Under the pieces are notes generated by a model. It was given only the letters and a program-made list of their open reading frames with translations. It was not told where the DNA came from and made no database searches. A stretch of DNA of 64,000 nucleotides from an uncultured Aliiroseovarius sp. (lineage in GTDB: Bacteria; Pseudomonadota; Alphaproteobacteria; Rhodobacterales; Rhodobacteraceae), in contig NZ_CANLNB010000001.1 in assembly GCF_947492455.1 (NCBI RefSeq), positions 310,001 to 374,000 on the forward strand, read 5' to 3'. Both the position numbers and the translations under genes were made by a program. Positions 1-7,879 of this stretch are shown in pieces. Numbering within the stretch: the first letter of the stretch is position 1; each line of letters begins with the position of its first letter.

Positions 1-1203
1 CTTGTCCATCGTCCAGCGTTTCGAGGCATAGTCGCCAAACCGGCGCGGATCGAGCTCGGACATATCAATGGCGGGACGCCCATTCAGGATCCATTGCGCC
101 AACTGATTGCCTACGGTTCCGCCCCACAGAATCCCGCCCGGCATGCCTTCGGCCAGCCACAGGTTGTCATGCCCCGGCGCAGGCCCGGCCAGCGGCAGCT
201 CGTCCGGCGTCATCTGGAACGGGCCGCGGGTGTTGGCCTTGATGCCAACCTCGCCCAGCACCGGGACACGGTCGATGGCGCGTTCCCACTGGGTTTCCAC
301 GGCCTCGAAATCCTCGGGCAGCAGATCGGCGCCAAAACTCGGAGGCACGCGGTCCTCGGCGAACAGCTTCAGGTCTTTCTCGAACTCGTAAGGGCCGAAC
401 TGAAGGCCGCCCGTGTCTTCACGCAAATAGGCGCCGTAGTCCTCGTCCCGCAGGATCGGGTATTCGGGCAGCCCCTGTTTCTTGCGGTCGATCAGATGCG
501 GTACGGTTTCAGTGGTCCAATACTGGTGCACGATCGGGATGCAGGGCAGGTCCAGCCCCACCCGGCGCGCGTTTTCCCGCGCGTAGTTGCCGGTCGCGAA
601 TATCAAGTGTTCACAGGTGATTTCGCCTTGATTAGTGACTACTTTCCACAATCCATTGTCGAGCTTCTCATAGCTCTGCGCCTCGGTGTTCTGATACACT
701 TTGGCGCCTGCATCACGGGCCAGCTTCGCCATCGCCTGCGTAATGTCGGCCGGGTTCACATAACCGTCTTCCGTGTGCAGGATGCCGCCCTGAATGCTGT
801 TGCTTTGGTTCAGAAGCGGATGCACCTCGGCGATTTCTTCCGGGGTCAGAAGTTTGCAGGGAACGCCCGCGGCCTCGGCCACGGACAGATAGCTTTGGAA
901 TTCGTCCCAGCGTTCCGGCGTGTTGGCGACCCGCAGCTGCCCGACCTTCTTCAGGCCGACCGACGCGCCCAGTTTTTTCTCAACCTCGGTATAAATCCGG
1001 ATCGTTTCCAGCGTCATTTTTGACACGTTGTGCGACCGCACAAAGGTCACCAACAGCCCCGCCGCGTGCCATGTGGACCCCGCCGTCAGCTGCGTGCGCT
1101 CCAACATCACCGCGTCCGAGCACCCATGTTCCGTCAACCCATACAGGATCGAGGCGCCAACGCAGCCGCCTCCGACAACAACGACTTTCGCATGAGACTG
1201 CAT
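1..1203 (-). CDS. FAD-dependent oxidoreductase, dimethylglycine/sarcosine dehydrogenase type (3' end cut off)
   Basis: The first 401 residues of a flavin demethylase are visible; the rest lies beyond base 1. The N-terminus has the Rossmann FAD motif GGGCVGAS (residues 11-18), and GSTWHAAG follows near residues 42-49, where dimethylglycine and sarcosine dehydrogenases attach FAD covalently to the His (here His46). Family members of this length continue into a folate-binding GcvT-like domain, which would be in the missing part. The expected reaction is oxidative N-demethylation of a methylated glycine, passing C1 to tetrahydrofolate. The ATG at 1203 has a strong GGAGGG ribosome site. It follows glyA on the same strand, which fits a glycine-betaine C1 route. 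Dimethylglycine versus sarcosine cannot be decided. Confidence 0.85.
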   Translation of the reverse strand, partial: MQSHAKVVVVGGGCVGASILYGLTEHGCSDAVMLERTQLTAGSTWHAAGLLVTFVRSHNVSKMTLETIRIYTEVEKKLGASVGLKKVGQLRVANTPERWDEFQSYLSVAEAAGVPCKLLTPEEIAEVHPLLNQSNSIQGGILHTEDGYVNPADITQAMAKLARDAGAKVYQNTEAQSYEKLDNGLWKVVTNQGEITCEHLIFATGNYARENARRVGLDLPCIPIVHQYWTTETVPHLIDRKKQGLPEYPILRDEDYGAYLREDTGGLQFGPYEFEKDLKLFAEDRVPPSFGADLLPEDFEAVETQWERAIDRVPVLGEVGIKANTRGPFQMTPDELPLAGPAPGHDNLWLAEGMPGGILWGGTVGNQLAQWILNGRPAIDMSELDPRRFGDYASKRWTMDK

Positions 1204-1304
1204 GGGATCCCTCCGGTTCAACACTCTTGTTACGAATCACTCTAGTGGCAAATCACCCCCTGACTTCTCTGAAAACGACACCTGCGTGCAGGTCAGATAA
1301 CGCG

Positions 1305-1332
1305 AAAACCCCGCCTGAATTCACAGGCGGGG
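1305..1332 (-). terminator. Rho-independent terminator after glyA
   Basis: A perfect 9-bp inverted repeat, CCCCGCCTG (1309-1317) and CAGGCGGGG (1324-1332), is separated by a 6-base loop and bordered by AAAA on the plus strand. Read on the minus strand this is a GC-rich hairpin followed by UUUU, about 27 bases past the glyA stop. It separates glyA from the demethylase downstream. Confidence 0.75.
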
Positions 1333-1358
1333 CACAACAGGTCGACTAAGGATCCGTG

Positions 1359-2633
1359 TCAGCCAGTGTAAGCGGGGAAGGAGGCACAGAGCGTGGCAAC
1401 CTTGCCTGCCGCCTTGGCTACAACCGCGTCGAGAGCCGCCGCATCACCCGCAGCCTCGGCGTCGATCAGGTCGGCAATGATCTCGCCCAGCTGCGCGAAC
1501 TCGGGTTCTTTCATGCCCCGCGTGGTGGCCGCACTGGCCCCTAGGCGCAGGCCGACCCATTCCGGAGGACGCGGGCTGTCATAGGGGATTGCGTTTTTGT
1601 TTGCGGTGATATTGGCGCGCTCCAGAACCACCTCGGCGCGCTTGCCGGTCAGGCGCTTCCCGCTGAGGTCCAGAAGCACGATATGTGAGTCTGTTCCACC
1701 AGAAACGATGCGAACACCGCGTGCGGCCAGCGTGCTGGACAAAGTGGCCGCATTCGCCTTGATCTGATGCGCATAGGCTTTGAACTCGTCCGTCATCGCC
1801 TCGCCCAAACACACTGCTTTGGCGGCCAGAACCTGCGTGTGAATCGAGCCCTGAACGCCGGGAAAAACCGCGGATTGCAGGCGCTTGAACCAGTCTTCGT
1901 TGTTGGTCAGGATCAGGCCGCCACGCGGACCGCGCAGGGTTTTGGTGGTGGTGCAGGTGACGATATCGGCATGCGGGAACGGCGAGGGATGCGCCCCACC
2001 CGCGACCAGCCCCGCAATATGCGCCATGTCCACATGGAACCATGCGCCTACCTTCTTGGCGATCTGACCCATGCGTTCGAAATCAATCTCGCGCGGATAG
2101 GCCGATCCACCAGCGATCAGCAGCTTAGGTTTCAGCGCGATGGCCTGTTGTTCCAGTTCATCATAGTTGATCACCTCGGTTTCCGGATCGACCCCATAGT
2201 GATGCGGCTCGAACCAGCGGCCCGAGAGGTTAGCCTTCAGCCCATGCGACAGATGCCCCCCGGCTGCCAGATCCAGCGACAGCACTTTGTCGCCCAGTTT
2301 CAGCAGCAGAAAGAACACCGCCAGGTTGGCTTGCGAGCCGGAATGGGGCTGCACATTGGCGTAATTGCAGTGGAATAGAGCCTTTGCGCGGTCGATCGCG
2401 GCTTGCTCGACCACATCCACGAAACGACCTCCGCCGTGGAAGCGGTTGCCGGGATAGCCTTCCAGCGTTTTGTTCGTCATCTCGTGCCCCAACACGTCCA
2501 ACACCGCACGGCTGACGATGTTTTCGGACGCGATCAGCTCGATCTGATCCTGTTGGCGTTGCTTTTCATTGTTCAGCGCATCCGCAATCAGCGGATCGGT
2601 TTGGGCGACCGGCGTATTGAATTGAAGTGTCAT
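1359..2633 (-). CDS. glyA: Serine hydroxymethyltransferase
   Basis: PLP enzyme interconverting serine and glycine with tetrahydrofolate and methylene-tetrahydrofolate in the cytosol. The family signatures are clear: IELIASENIVS near the N-terminus, the cofactor-lysine segment TTTKTLRGPRGG, and HVDMAHIAGLVAGG before it. At 424 residues it has normal length. I chose the ATG at 2633 (MTLQFNTPV) over the upstream start at 2699 because AGGAAAG lies at suitable spacing and the extra residues are unlike SHMT. It lies upstream of a folate-linked demethylase and divergent from a GcvA-like regulator, so this copy probably serves C1 catabolism. A second glyA elsewhere in the genome is possible but not visible here. 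Confidence 0.95.
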   Translation of the reverse strand: MTLQFNTPVAQTDPLIADALNNEKQRQQDQIELIASENIVSRAVLDVLGHEMTNKTLEGYPGNRFHGGGRFVDVVEQAAIDRAKALFHCNYANVQPHSGSQANLAVFFLLLKLGDKVLSLDLAAGGHLSHGLKANLSGRWFEPHHYGVDPETEVINYDELEQQAIALKPKLLIAGGSAYPREIDFERMGQIAKKVGAWFHVDMAHIAGLVAGGAHPSPFPHADIVTCTTTKTLRGPRGGLILTNNEDWFKRLQSAVFPGVQGSIHTQVLAAKAVCLGEAMTDEFKAYAHQIKANAATLSSTLAARGVRIVSGGTDSHIVLLDLSGKRLTGKRAEVVLERANITANKNAIPYDSPRPPEWVGLRLGASAATTRGMKEPEFAQLGEIIADLIDAEAAGDAAALDAVVAKAAGKVATLCASFPAYTG

Positions 2634-2754
2634 CTGCGTACTCGCTTTCCTGAAAGGGGTGTCGTCCTCAGGATCAGGCAGAGGGGCTGGATCGCGCAAA
2701 TCAGTATTGCTATTATTTTGGTGTAGAAAAACTCAACCTAGCTGAAAGCGCGCC
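2634..2754. promoter_or_regulatory. Divergent control region between glyA and the LysR gene
   Basis: This 121-bp AT-richer gap separates two divergent starts, the usual place for a LysR regulator to control itself and its target. It contains TATTAT at 2711-2716, a possible -10 element for the regulator. I could not define a clear T-N11-A operator, so the regulatory role rests on arrangement. Confidence 0.4.
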
Positions 2755-3642
2755 ATGCCCGTCTCGCCACCCCGTCCGAAAGGCCCACATCTGAACGCCC
2801 TGCGCGCGTTCGAGGCTGCAGCGCGTTTGGGCAGTTTCTCGGCAGCGGCAGAGGAGCTATCGGTCACGCCCGGTGCGATCACCCAGCACATCAAAACGCT
2901 CGAGGCCTGGGCCGAGACCCCTTTGTTCACGCGGAACGCCCGTGGCGTCGCGCTGACCCCAATGGCCGAAGCGCTGGTGCCCGAGTTCACCCGCGCCTTC
3001 GACCAACTGGGCCTTGCCGTTCATGCGTTGCGCAAGCAAGTCGCGCCCAACAAGATCAAGCTGGCGACGCTACCGTCGCTTGCCCAGTACTGGTTGCCCG
3101 CCCGTCTAGGAAAGCTGCGCCAGATCGCCCCGGATTTGCAGGTATCTGTAATTGCTTTGGAAGAACCGCCAAATCTGGTGCGCGAGCCCATTGATATGTC
3201 GCTGTTTTTCACTTCAGACCCCTTGGGGCCAAATGATATCGAGGTGCTGCGGGATCGGATCTTCCCAATTTGCACCCCAGACGTGGCCGCCCGCCTGACC
3301 CGCCTTGAAGACCTGCGCAATGAAACGCTTCTACGCGACAGCACATGGTCCGACGATTGGGAGCATTGGCTGTCCGCGCAGACGGATCTGGGCGGCATCG
3401 CCTCGGGTGGGACGGAACACTCGTTATTTGCCGTCGCGCTGGAAGAAGCCCGGCATGGTGGGGGCGTCTTGATGGCGCACGAGGCGCTGGTGCAGCGGTT
3501 TCTGGACAGCGGCGAGCTGGTGCGCCCCTTCGCTGGCATTGTCGATCTGCCGCGAAAGCTGGTTCTGCACCTGTCGCCTAAGATGGTCCGCTCGGATCAA
3601 CTGGCGCAAATCCGTGACGTTCTGATGGAAATCGCCAAGTAG
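2755..3642 (+). CDS. LysR-family transcriptional regulator (GcvA-like)
   Basis: A 295-residue LysR protein. Residues about 11-70 form the winged helix-turn-helix (LNALRAFEAAARLGSFSAAA, then LSVTPGAITQHIKTLE), which closely follows the GcvA subgroup pattern. The remainder is the effector-binding domain with the usual PLFTRNARGVALT linker region. The gene is divergent from glyA with a 121-bp gap and the demethylase lies just beyond glyA. GcvA regulates the glycine cleavage system in enterobacteria; by analogy this protein may sense glycine or a methylated glycine, but the effector is not shown by the sequence. Confidence 0.88.
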   Translation: MPVSPPRPKGPHLNALRAFEAAARLGSFSAAAEELSVTPGAITQHIKTLEAWAETPLFTRNARGVALTPMAEALVPEFTRAFDQLGLAVHALRKQVAPNKIKLATLPSLAQYWLPARLGKLRQIAPDLQVSVIALEEPPNLVREPIDMSLFFTSDPLGPNDIEVLRDRIFPICTPDVAARLTRLEDLRNETLLRDSTWSDDWEHWLSAQTDLGGIASGGTEHSLFAVALEEARHGGGVLMAHEALVQRFLDSGELVRPFAGIVDLPRKLVLHLSPKMVRSDQLAQIRDVLMEIAK

Positions 3643-3774
3643 GTTGGTGGTTCAACGGTTCATGCTCGGATGTGTTGAGCCACTTACCGCCAATACCCTG
3701 AAAGGTGTTGTAACCCCAAAATCACTGACATACCTTCGCGCCAATTACACATAGAGTGCAAAGGATTATCGCAC

Positions 3775-5322
3775 ATGCAAACACTTGCCACCCGACTGAC
3801 CCGCGCCGCTTTTCTGGGCGCAACTTTCCTGCCCGGTACCGCTTTTGCGGATCTGACCACAGGGGACGTCTGGACGCATCTTCAGCAAAGCTCGACCACT
3901 TTCGGTGGCGCGCTCAGCGCCGAGACGTCGGCGCGTGGCGACGGCCTTACCCTGCAGAACGTGACGTTCGACATGTCGCTACCGTTTGATATCGGTGCCG
4001 TGAAAGTCGATCTGGGTGCGTTCGATTTGATCGATATGGGGGATGGCCGGGTCGAGATGATCGTGCCCGAAAGCAGCACCTATACACTGACCTACACCGG
4101 TCCAGAGGGCGAAAGTTTTGGCGGTGCGATGACGATGAGCCACCAAGGGTTCACCAACATCTTCTCGGGCACCTCGGAAGAGATCACCTTCGACCAGAAA
4201 GCCGCACGGTTAGATATCTCGATCGATGTTGGCGGCCTTCCGGACGAGATCCAAGATTTCTCGATGAACGGCACATATCTTGGCCTTGTGGGTCAGTCGG
4301 TGACCAAATCGGGGCAGATGACAAGTTCGGACATTACCTTCGCGTCAGACGAACAGAGCATCACGTTCAACCAGTCGATGATGATCGACGGCGAGGGGCC
4401 GATCACCACTACGTCCGTCATGAAATCGGGTCGTATCGAAGGCGAGATGCGCATGGTGACCCCGTCCACTGGAATCGATTTTTCCAACCTTGCCAAGGCG
4501 TTGCGGGACGGGATGGTGATGGACATGACCACCCGTATGTCTGACTACAGCACAGAACAAGTGACCTCGCAGGGGGATACGATGATGATGGCGCAGTCGT
4601 CCTCGGCCAAGTCCTATGACTCGTCCATGAAGCTGGATGCAAGCGGTGTCACCATCTCGGGTCCGGTCGAAGATTTCCGTCTTCAGATGGAAATGCCGAT
4701 GATGCCGGGTCTGGCGCTGGGTGGAAACATCGCGTCGATGTCGGCCACCATGCAGGCGCCGCTTTTGGCGGATGACAGCTTTGGTCCCGTGGCGGTCAAG
4801 CTCGATCTGAACGGGCTGACGCTGGACGATATGGTCTGGGCGATGGGCGACCCGATGGGCGCCCTGCCGCGCGATCCGATCCACATGACGCTCGATCTGA
4901 CTGGGACACTGAAGCACAACATCGAATGGCTTGATTTCGCGAATGTCGAAGCCAGCCTGATGGCGCTGGACGACATGCTGCCGGTCGAGCCGGGCAGCGC
5001 GACGCTGAACGCTTTGCGTCTGTCGGCTGTGGGGGCCGAGATCACCGGCGAGGGTGCGTTTACCTTTGATTCCACCGATCTCGAGTCCTTCGACGGCCTG
5101 CCGCGCCCGGAAGGCAAACTGACCCTGCGCGCCAAAGGTCTGACCGCCCTGTCGCAGAAACTGGCACAGATGGGCATTCCGGCGGAACAGATTACCGGGT
5201 CAATGATGATGCTGGAGATGTTCTCGGCTGCTGATGCCGCGAACGGAGACGATGCCCGCATCACCACGTTGGAAGTCACCCCCGACGGATCGGTCTTCGC
5301 GAACGGGATGCAGCTTCAGTAA
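3775..5322 (+). CDS. DUF2125-type exported protein
   Basis: A 515-residue protein beginning with a cleavable signal peptide ending around GTAFA (residues 20-24), so it should be exported. The body is rich in Met, Asp, Thr and Ser, with repeated beta-strand-like stretches (DMSLPFDIGAVKVDLGAFDL; MSDYSTEQVTSQGDTMMMAQ) and no catalytic motif I recognise. Length and pattern match the DUF2125 proteins common in Rhodobacteraceae, whose function is unknown. It stands alone: a 132-bp gap precedes it and an intrinsic terminator follows 31 bases after the stop. A periplasmic or outer-membrane-facing role is inference. Confidence 0.75.
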   Translation: MQTLATRLTRAAFLGATFLPGTAFADLTTGDVWTHLQQSSTTFGGALSAETSARGDGLTLQNVTFDMSLPFDIGAVKVDLGAFDLIDMGDGRVEMIVPESSTYTLTYTGPEGESFGGAMTMSHQGFTNIFSGTSEEITFDQKAARLDISIDVGGLPDEIQDFSMNGTYLGLVGQSVTKSGQMTSSDITFASDEQSITFNQSMMIDGEGPITTTSVMKSGRIEGEMRMVTPSTGIDFSNLAKALRDGMVMDMTTRMSDYSTEQVTSQGDTMMMAQSSSAKSYDSSMKLDASGVTISGPVEDFRLQMEMPMMPGLALGGNIASMSATMQAPLLADDSFGPVAVKLDLNGLTLDDMVWAMGDPMGALPRDPIHMTLDLTGTLKHNIEWLDFANVEASLMALDDMLPVEPGSATLNALRLSAVGAEITGEGAFTFDSTDLESFDGLPRPEGKLTLRAKGLTALSQKLAQMGIPAEQITGSMMMLEMFSAADAANGDDARITTLEVTPDGSVFANGMQLQ

Positions 5323-5353
5323 GCCACGCGCCCACGTTTCAACGCAGCAAAAT

Positions 5354-5392
5354 TGCCCGGCAAGAGGTTCTCTCCTGCCGGGCATTGTTTTT
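5354..5392 (+). terminator. Rho-independent terminator after the DUF2125 gene
   Basis: TGCCCGGCA (5354-5362) pairs perfectly with TGCCGGGCA (5376-5384) around a 13-base loop and is followed by TTGTTTTTC. It lies 31 bases past the DUF2125 stop and before the convergent repeat-protein gene. Confidence 0.8.
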
Positions 5393-5433
5393 CATGCGGT
5401 CTTACCGTGCTCCGTAACTAACGGCGCAAAATA

Positions 5434-5916
5434 TCAACGGTCATCGTCGTTCTTGTTTGACTTACCCGGAACGCCATCGCCGCCGCCATTGCCTTTGCCG
5501 TTGTTGGCTTTCGAACCTTTGCCGTTGCCGCCGTCGCCATCTCCGCCGTCGCCGCCGTCACCGTCTCCAGTGTCGCCGCCGTCACCATCTCCGGTATCGC
5601 CGCCGTCACCGTCTCCAGTGTCACCGCCGCCACCGTCTCCAGTGTCACCGCCGCCACCGTCTCCAGTGTCACCGCCGCCACCGTCTCCAGTGTCACCGCC
5701 GCCACCATCTCCAGTGTCACCGCCGCCACCATCTCCAGTGTCACCGCCGCCACCATCTCCAGTGTCACCACCGCCACCATCTCCGGTATCGCCACCGCCG
5801 CCGTCACCATCGCCACAGCTAGACGTACAGCCCGGATCGGCTGCCTGAAGGTTTGCAGGCATAATCAAAATAGCTGCCAAAAGTGCCACAAAAAGGCCTG
5901 GGATCTTTGTGCTCAT
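5434..5916 (-). CDS. Exported Gly/Asp-rich tandem-repeat protein
   Basis: A 160-residue protein. A signal peptide (MSTKIPGLFVALLAAILIMP...QA) precedes the short segment DPGCTSSCGDGD, then about eleven copies of an eight-residue unit, mostly GDGGGGDT grading to GDGDGGDT, and an Asn/Lys/Asp-rich tail. The ATG at 5916 has an excellent AGGAGGGG site; the longer reading from 5946 lacks one. The repeat is acidic, flexible and might bind calcium, but it does not match the RTX nonapeptide, so that is speculation. Two Cys just after the signal peptide could form a disulfide. Function unknown; the gene itself is well supported by start, signal peptide and in-frame repeat length. Confidence 0.75.
   Translation of the reverse strand: MSTKIPGLFVALLAAILIMPANLQAADPGCTSSCGDGDGGGGDTGDGGGGDTGDGGGGDTGDGGGGDTGDGGGGDTGDGGGGDTGDGGGGDTGDGGGGDTGDGDGGDTGDGDGGDTGDGDGGDGGDGDGGNGKGSKANNGKGNGGGDGVPGKSNKNDDDR
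5537..5800. repeat. 24-bp coding tandem repeat, about eleven copies
   Basis: Ten consecutive 24-base units run from 5561 to 5800, with a degenerate unit at 5537-5560. The consensus on the plus strand begins CCRTCTCCRGTRTCRCC. Units at 5609-5704 are identical to each other, and those at 5705-5752 differ only by one base, which points to recent slippage or unequal exchange. Because 24 is a multiple of three, copy changes keep the gene open; all repeat-spanning frames on both strands also stay open. Confidence 0.9.
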
Positions 5917-5979
5917 AATTCCCCTCCTAAAAAATGGTCCGCCCAACCACGCGGGTACAAATGTCTGGTTGTGCGCAAT

Positions 5980-6009
5980 AGTTTACTAAAATAGCACCTC
6001 TTCGTCCAA
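5980..6009 (-). promoter_or_regulatory. Candidate promoter for the repeat-protein gene
   Basis: On the minus strand TTGGAC (6009-6004) and TAAACT (5985-5980) are spaced by 18 bases, about 64 bases before the start codon of the Gly/Asp repeat protein. This is a reasonable sigma-70-like match, judged by eye only. Confidence 0.3.
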
Positions 6010-6072
6010 TTTTCTGCCGCACTGCTGACACATTCTCGCCCCAATTGAAAAATCAGAGCGCGTCCCAAACGC

Positions 6073-6105
6073 AAAACAGGCCAGCTCTGTGTCGGGCCGG
6101 CCTGT
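6073..6105 (-). terminator. Rho-independent terminator after the winged-helix gene
   Basis: ACAGGCC (6076-6082) pairs with GGCCTGT (6099-6105); AAAA at 6073-6076 gives a U tract on the minus strand. It lies about 40 bases past the stop of the membrane winged-helix gene. Confidence 0.65.
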
Positions 6106-6143
6106 ATGGCGTTTAAAGTGAAGATGCTGGCAAGCAGCGCGGG

Positions 6144-6848
6144 TCAGATCATCCGGATGACGTCCTTATCAATCGACAGCATATAGCCGCGGCGGGCGAT
6201 GGTTTTCACCAGAAGCTCGCTCATCAACTGGTTGCCCAGCGCGTCGCGCAGACGTTTGATGCGGGTGGCACCGGCGGCCTCGTCACACTCGGACGGATCA
6301 CGACCCGAGATCAGCCCCTCAAGCTGCGAGCCAGACAGAACATCCTCGTCCATCCGCGCTTCGGCCAATGCAGACAGGGTTTCGATGGCCGCTTCCGTCA
6401 GCGAGAACTCCATGTTGTTCAGATACACGGTGCGCTCTTCGCGGCTGATCAGAAGCGAGTTCACCTGAATACCGGCGCGTTCGATCTCGCCCATACGGCG
6501 GTTCAGGCCGAGGATGGTCAGAAGGAACAGAAGCGCCGCAACCAAAAGCGCGGTGGCGAAGATCAGCAGCACGAAAATCACCATGCGATAGCTGGTCAGC
6601 GTGTCAGCAAAAGCGGTGCCGGACTGCGCCAGAATCTCAAGCAGCTTGATTTCCGCGCCCGAAGTCAGTCCGTCATTTTCCACAAAGATCTGTTCAACCC
6701 GCGCGTTAAATGCATTCGCATCCGGCAAGGTCAGGAACAGGAACACGGCCGCCACCAGCAGAATCGCAACAATCGCCGCAATCCCGATAACAACCACCCG
6801 ATTCGAGCGCTTCAGCGCGTCAGTAGCGAAGGAAGAATTGTCCGGCAC
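6144..6848 (-). CDS. Two-pass membrane protein with C-terminal winged-helix domain
   Basis: With the GTG start at 6848 the product has 234 residues. A first membrane segment lies near residues 18-40 (VVVIGIAAIVAILLVAAVFL), a short loop of about 45 residues follows, and a second segment lies near 88-113. The C-terminal half (about 130-234) resembles an OmpR/ToxR-type winged helix: a line of beta strands (ISREERTVYLNNMEFSLTE), helices, TRIKRLRDALG, then a wing (LLVKTIARRGYML). Both ends should be cytoplasmic. GTG 6848 has AGGAAAGGAAAG ahead of it; an ATG at 6881 is possible. It overlaps the preceding exported-protein gene by 29 bases, so the two are probably coupled. A membrane-bound transcription regulator is likely, targets unknown. 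Confidence 0.7.
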   Translation of the reverse strand: MPDNSSFATDALKRSNRVVVIGIAAIVAILLVAAVFLFLTLPDANAFNARVEQIFVENDGLTSGAEIKLLEILAQSGTAFADTLTSYRMVIFVLLIFATALLVAALLFLLTILGLNRRMGEIERAGIQVNSLLISREERTVYLNNMEFSLTEAAIETLSALAEARMDEDVLSGSQLEGLISGRDPSECDEAAGATRIKRLRDALGNQLMSELLVKTIARRGYMLSIDKDVIRMI

Positions 6849-7107
6849 TGTCTTTCCTTTCCTCAAGGCCCGTGGCGTCAAATATGGATTGGACTTTCAG
6901 AAGGGACCAGCCATTGGCCTCCAACCGGTCACTTATCTGCCGACTTGCGGCCTTGCGATTGTCGCAAGCGTCGTCGGGCAGTTCGATCACACCATAGTGG
7001 AGCTTTAGCGGGTTATCCCGTTTGGCCTTGTAATCCGCATAGCACGCGGCCTGCGCCGTCGATGCCAGTGCGACAAGGATAAGAGTGAGTGCTGTTTTTT
7101 TCATCAT
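6820..7107 (-). CDS. Small exported protein of unknown function
   Basis: A 95-residue protein with a typical signal peptide (MMKKTALTLILVALASTAQA, cleavage before ACYADYK). The mature part of about 75 residues has two cysteines, at ACYAD and DDACDN, that could form a disulfide in the periplasm, and ends in SAGQFFLRY. No domain recognised. Its 3' end overlaps the start of the membrane winged-helix gene, so it is the first gene of a two-gene unit. This makes it a possible periplasmic partner of that regulator, by arrangement only. Confidence 0.65.
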   Translation of the reverse strand: MMKKTALTLILVALASTAQAACYADYKAKRDNPLKLHYGVIELPDDACDNRKAASRQISDRLEANGWSLLKVQSIFDATGLEERKDSAGQFFLRY

Positions 7108-7272
7108 GGTCTGACCATGCGGCGCAGGGACTGGTTATTCAATAACAAACCCCGTCTGGGCGCGCTGATAGGGGATAACAGACCCCCGTTATTGCCTGTC
7201 TTTCAGGGGGATCCGCATGTTGGGGGCATGACAAGCGCCTGCTCGCGCCGAACCAACAGATAGGAGGGTCCG

Positions 7273-7761
7273 ATGATCCTGAACACAATGCCTCGCTCTA
7301 TTCTTAAGCTCGTTCTCAGCGCTGCTGTCGCGGCCACATTGGCTGCTTCACCCGTTCAAGCGCGCGACGCCACAGACGGGGATGACAGCGCCGCCATCGT
7401 CGCAGCACTTCTGGGTCTGGTTACACTTGGTGTTTTGCTGTCCGAGAATGACGACAAGCCGTCCTATCACGGCCATGTCTCGCGCCCCTACGACCCGACA
7501 CCTCCGCGCCGCGATCACCGTGTCAGCAAACGCAAAGCCCTGCCCGAACGCTGCCTGCGCGAATTCCGCACGCAAACTGGCCGCAAGGTCATGTTCGGCA
7601 ATCGCTGCCTAGAGAGAAACTTCAAATACGCCAGCGACCTGCCCCGCAGCTGCAAACGCAATCTGGTCGTGAAGAACCGCAAGGGCATTTACGTCAACCG
7701 CAAAGTGTACAAGCCCGCATGCCTCAGCAAACGCGGCTACCGTATCGTACATCGCTATTAA
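7273..7761 (+). CDS. Small exported basic protein
   Basis: A 162-residue protein. Residues about 1-31 look like a signal peptide ending in SPVQA, followed by a short hydrophobic stretch AAIVAALLGLVTLGVLL that may be a membrane anchor. The C-terminal 90 residues are strongly basic and hold four cysteines (ERCLRE, GNRCLER, PRSCKRN, KPACLSK), suggesting two disulfides. The ATG at 7273 is preceded by TAGGAGGG at good spacing, and an intrinsic terminator follows. I do not recognise the family; an envelope location is inferred. Confidence 0.65.
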   Translation: MILNTMPRSILKLVLSAAVAATLAASPVQARDATDGDDSAAIVAALLGLVTLGVLLSENDDKPSYHGHVSRPYDPTPPRRDHRVSKRKALPERCLREFRTQTGRKVMFGNRCLERNFKYASDLPRSCKRNLVVKNRKGIYVNRKVYKPACLSKRGYRIVHRY

Positions 7762-7814
7762 GAATATCGAGCAGCGGCGTAGCGGTCCCTTTCACGTCAC
7801 GCGCCGTTTAACTT

Positions 7815-7842
7815 GGCAGAGGCTTCGGCCTCTGCCCTTTTT
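7815..7842 (+). terminator. Rho-independent terminator with UUCG loop
   Basis: GGCAGAGGC and GCCTCTGCC form a perfect 9-bp stem closed by TTCG (7824-7827) and followed by CTTTTT. It ends the exported basic protein gene and insulates rnhB. Confidence 0.85.
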
Positions 7843-7879
7843 ACTTGCGGGGCTCGCCGGTTTGCGCCACCCCAATGGA

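Noticed and set aside
94-1023. 309-residue frame on the plus strand over the demethylase
   Set aside because: The minus-strand protein has clear FAD motifs and a ribosome site; this frame is its shadow.
3649-3681. GGTTCAAC/GTTGAGCC hairpin after the LysR gene as a terminator
   Set aside because: 17-base loop, one imperfect pair and no T tract; too weak to call.
5537-5800. Possible CRISPR array
   Set aside because: Units are contiguous with no spacers, lie in a coding frame, and no cas genes are nearby.
5234-5848. Proline-rich 204-residue frame on the plus strand over the 24-bp repeat
   Set aside because: The repeat leaves all frames open. The minus frame has signal peptide and strong ribosome site; this one starts inside the DUF2125 gene and crosses its terminator.
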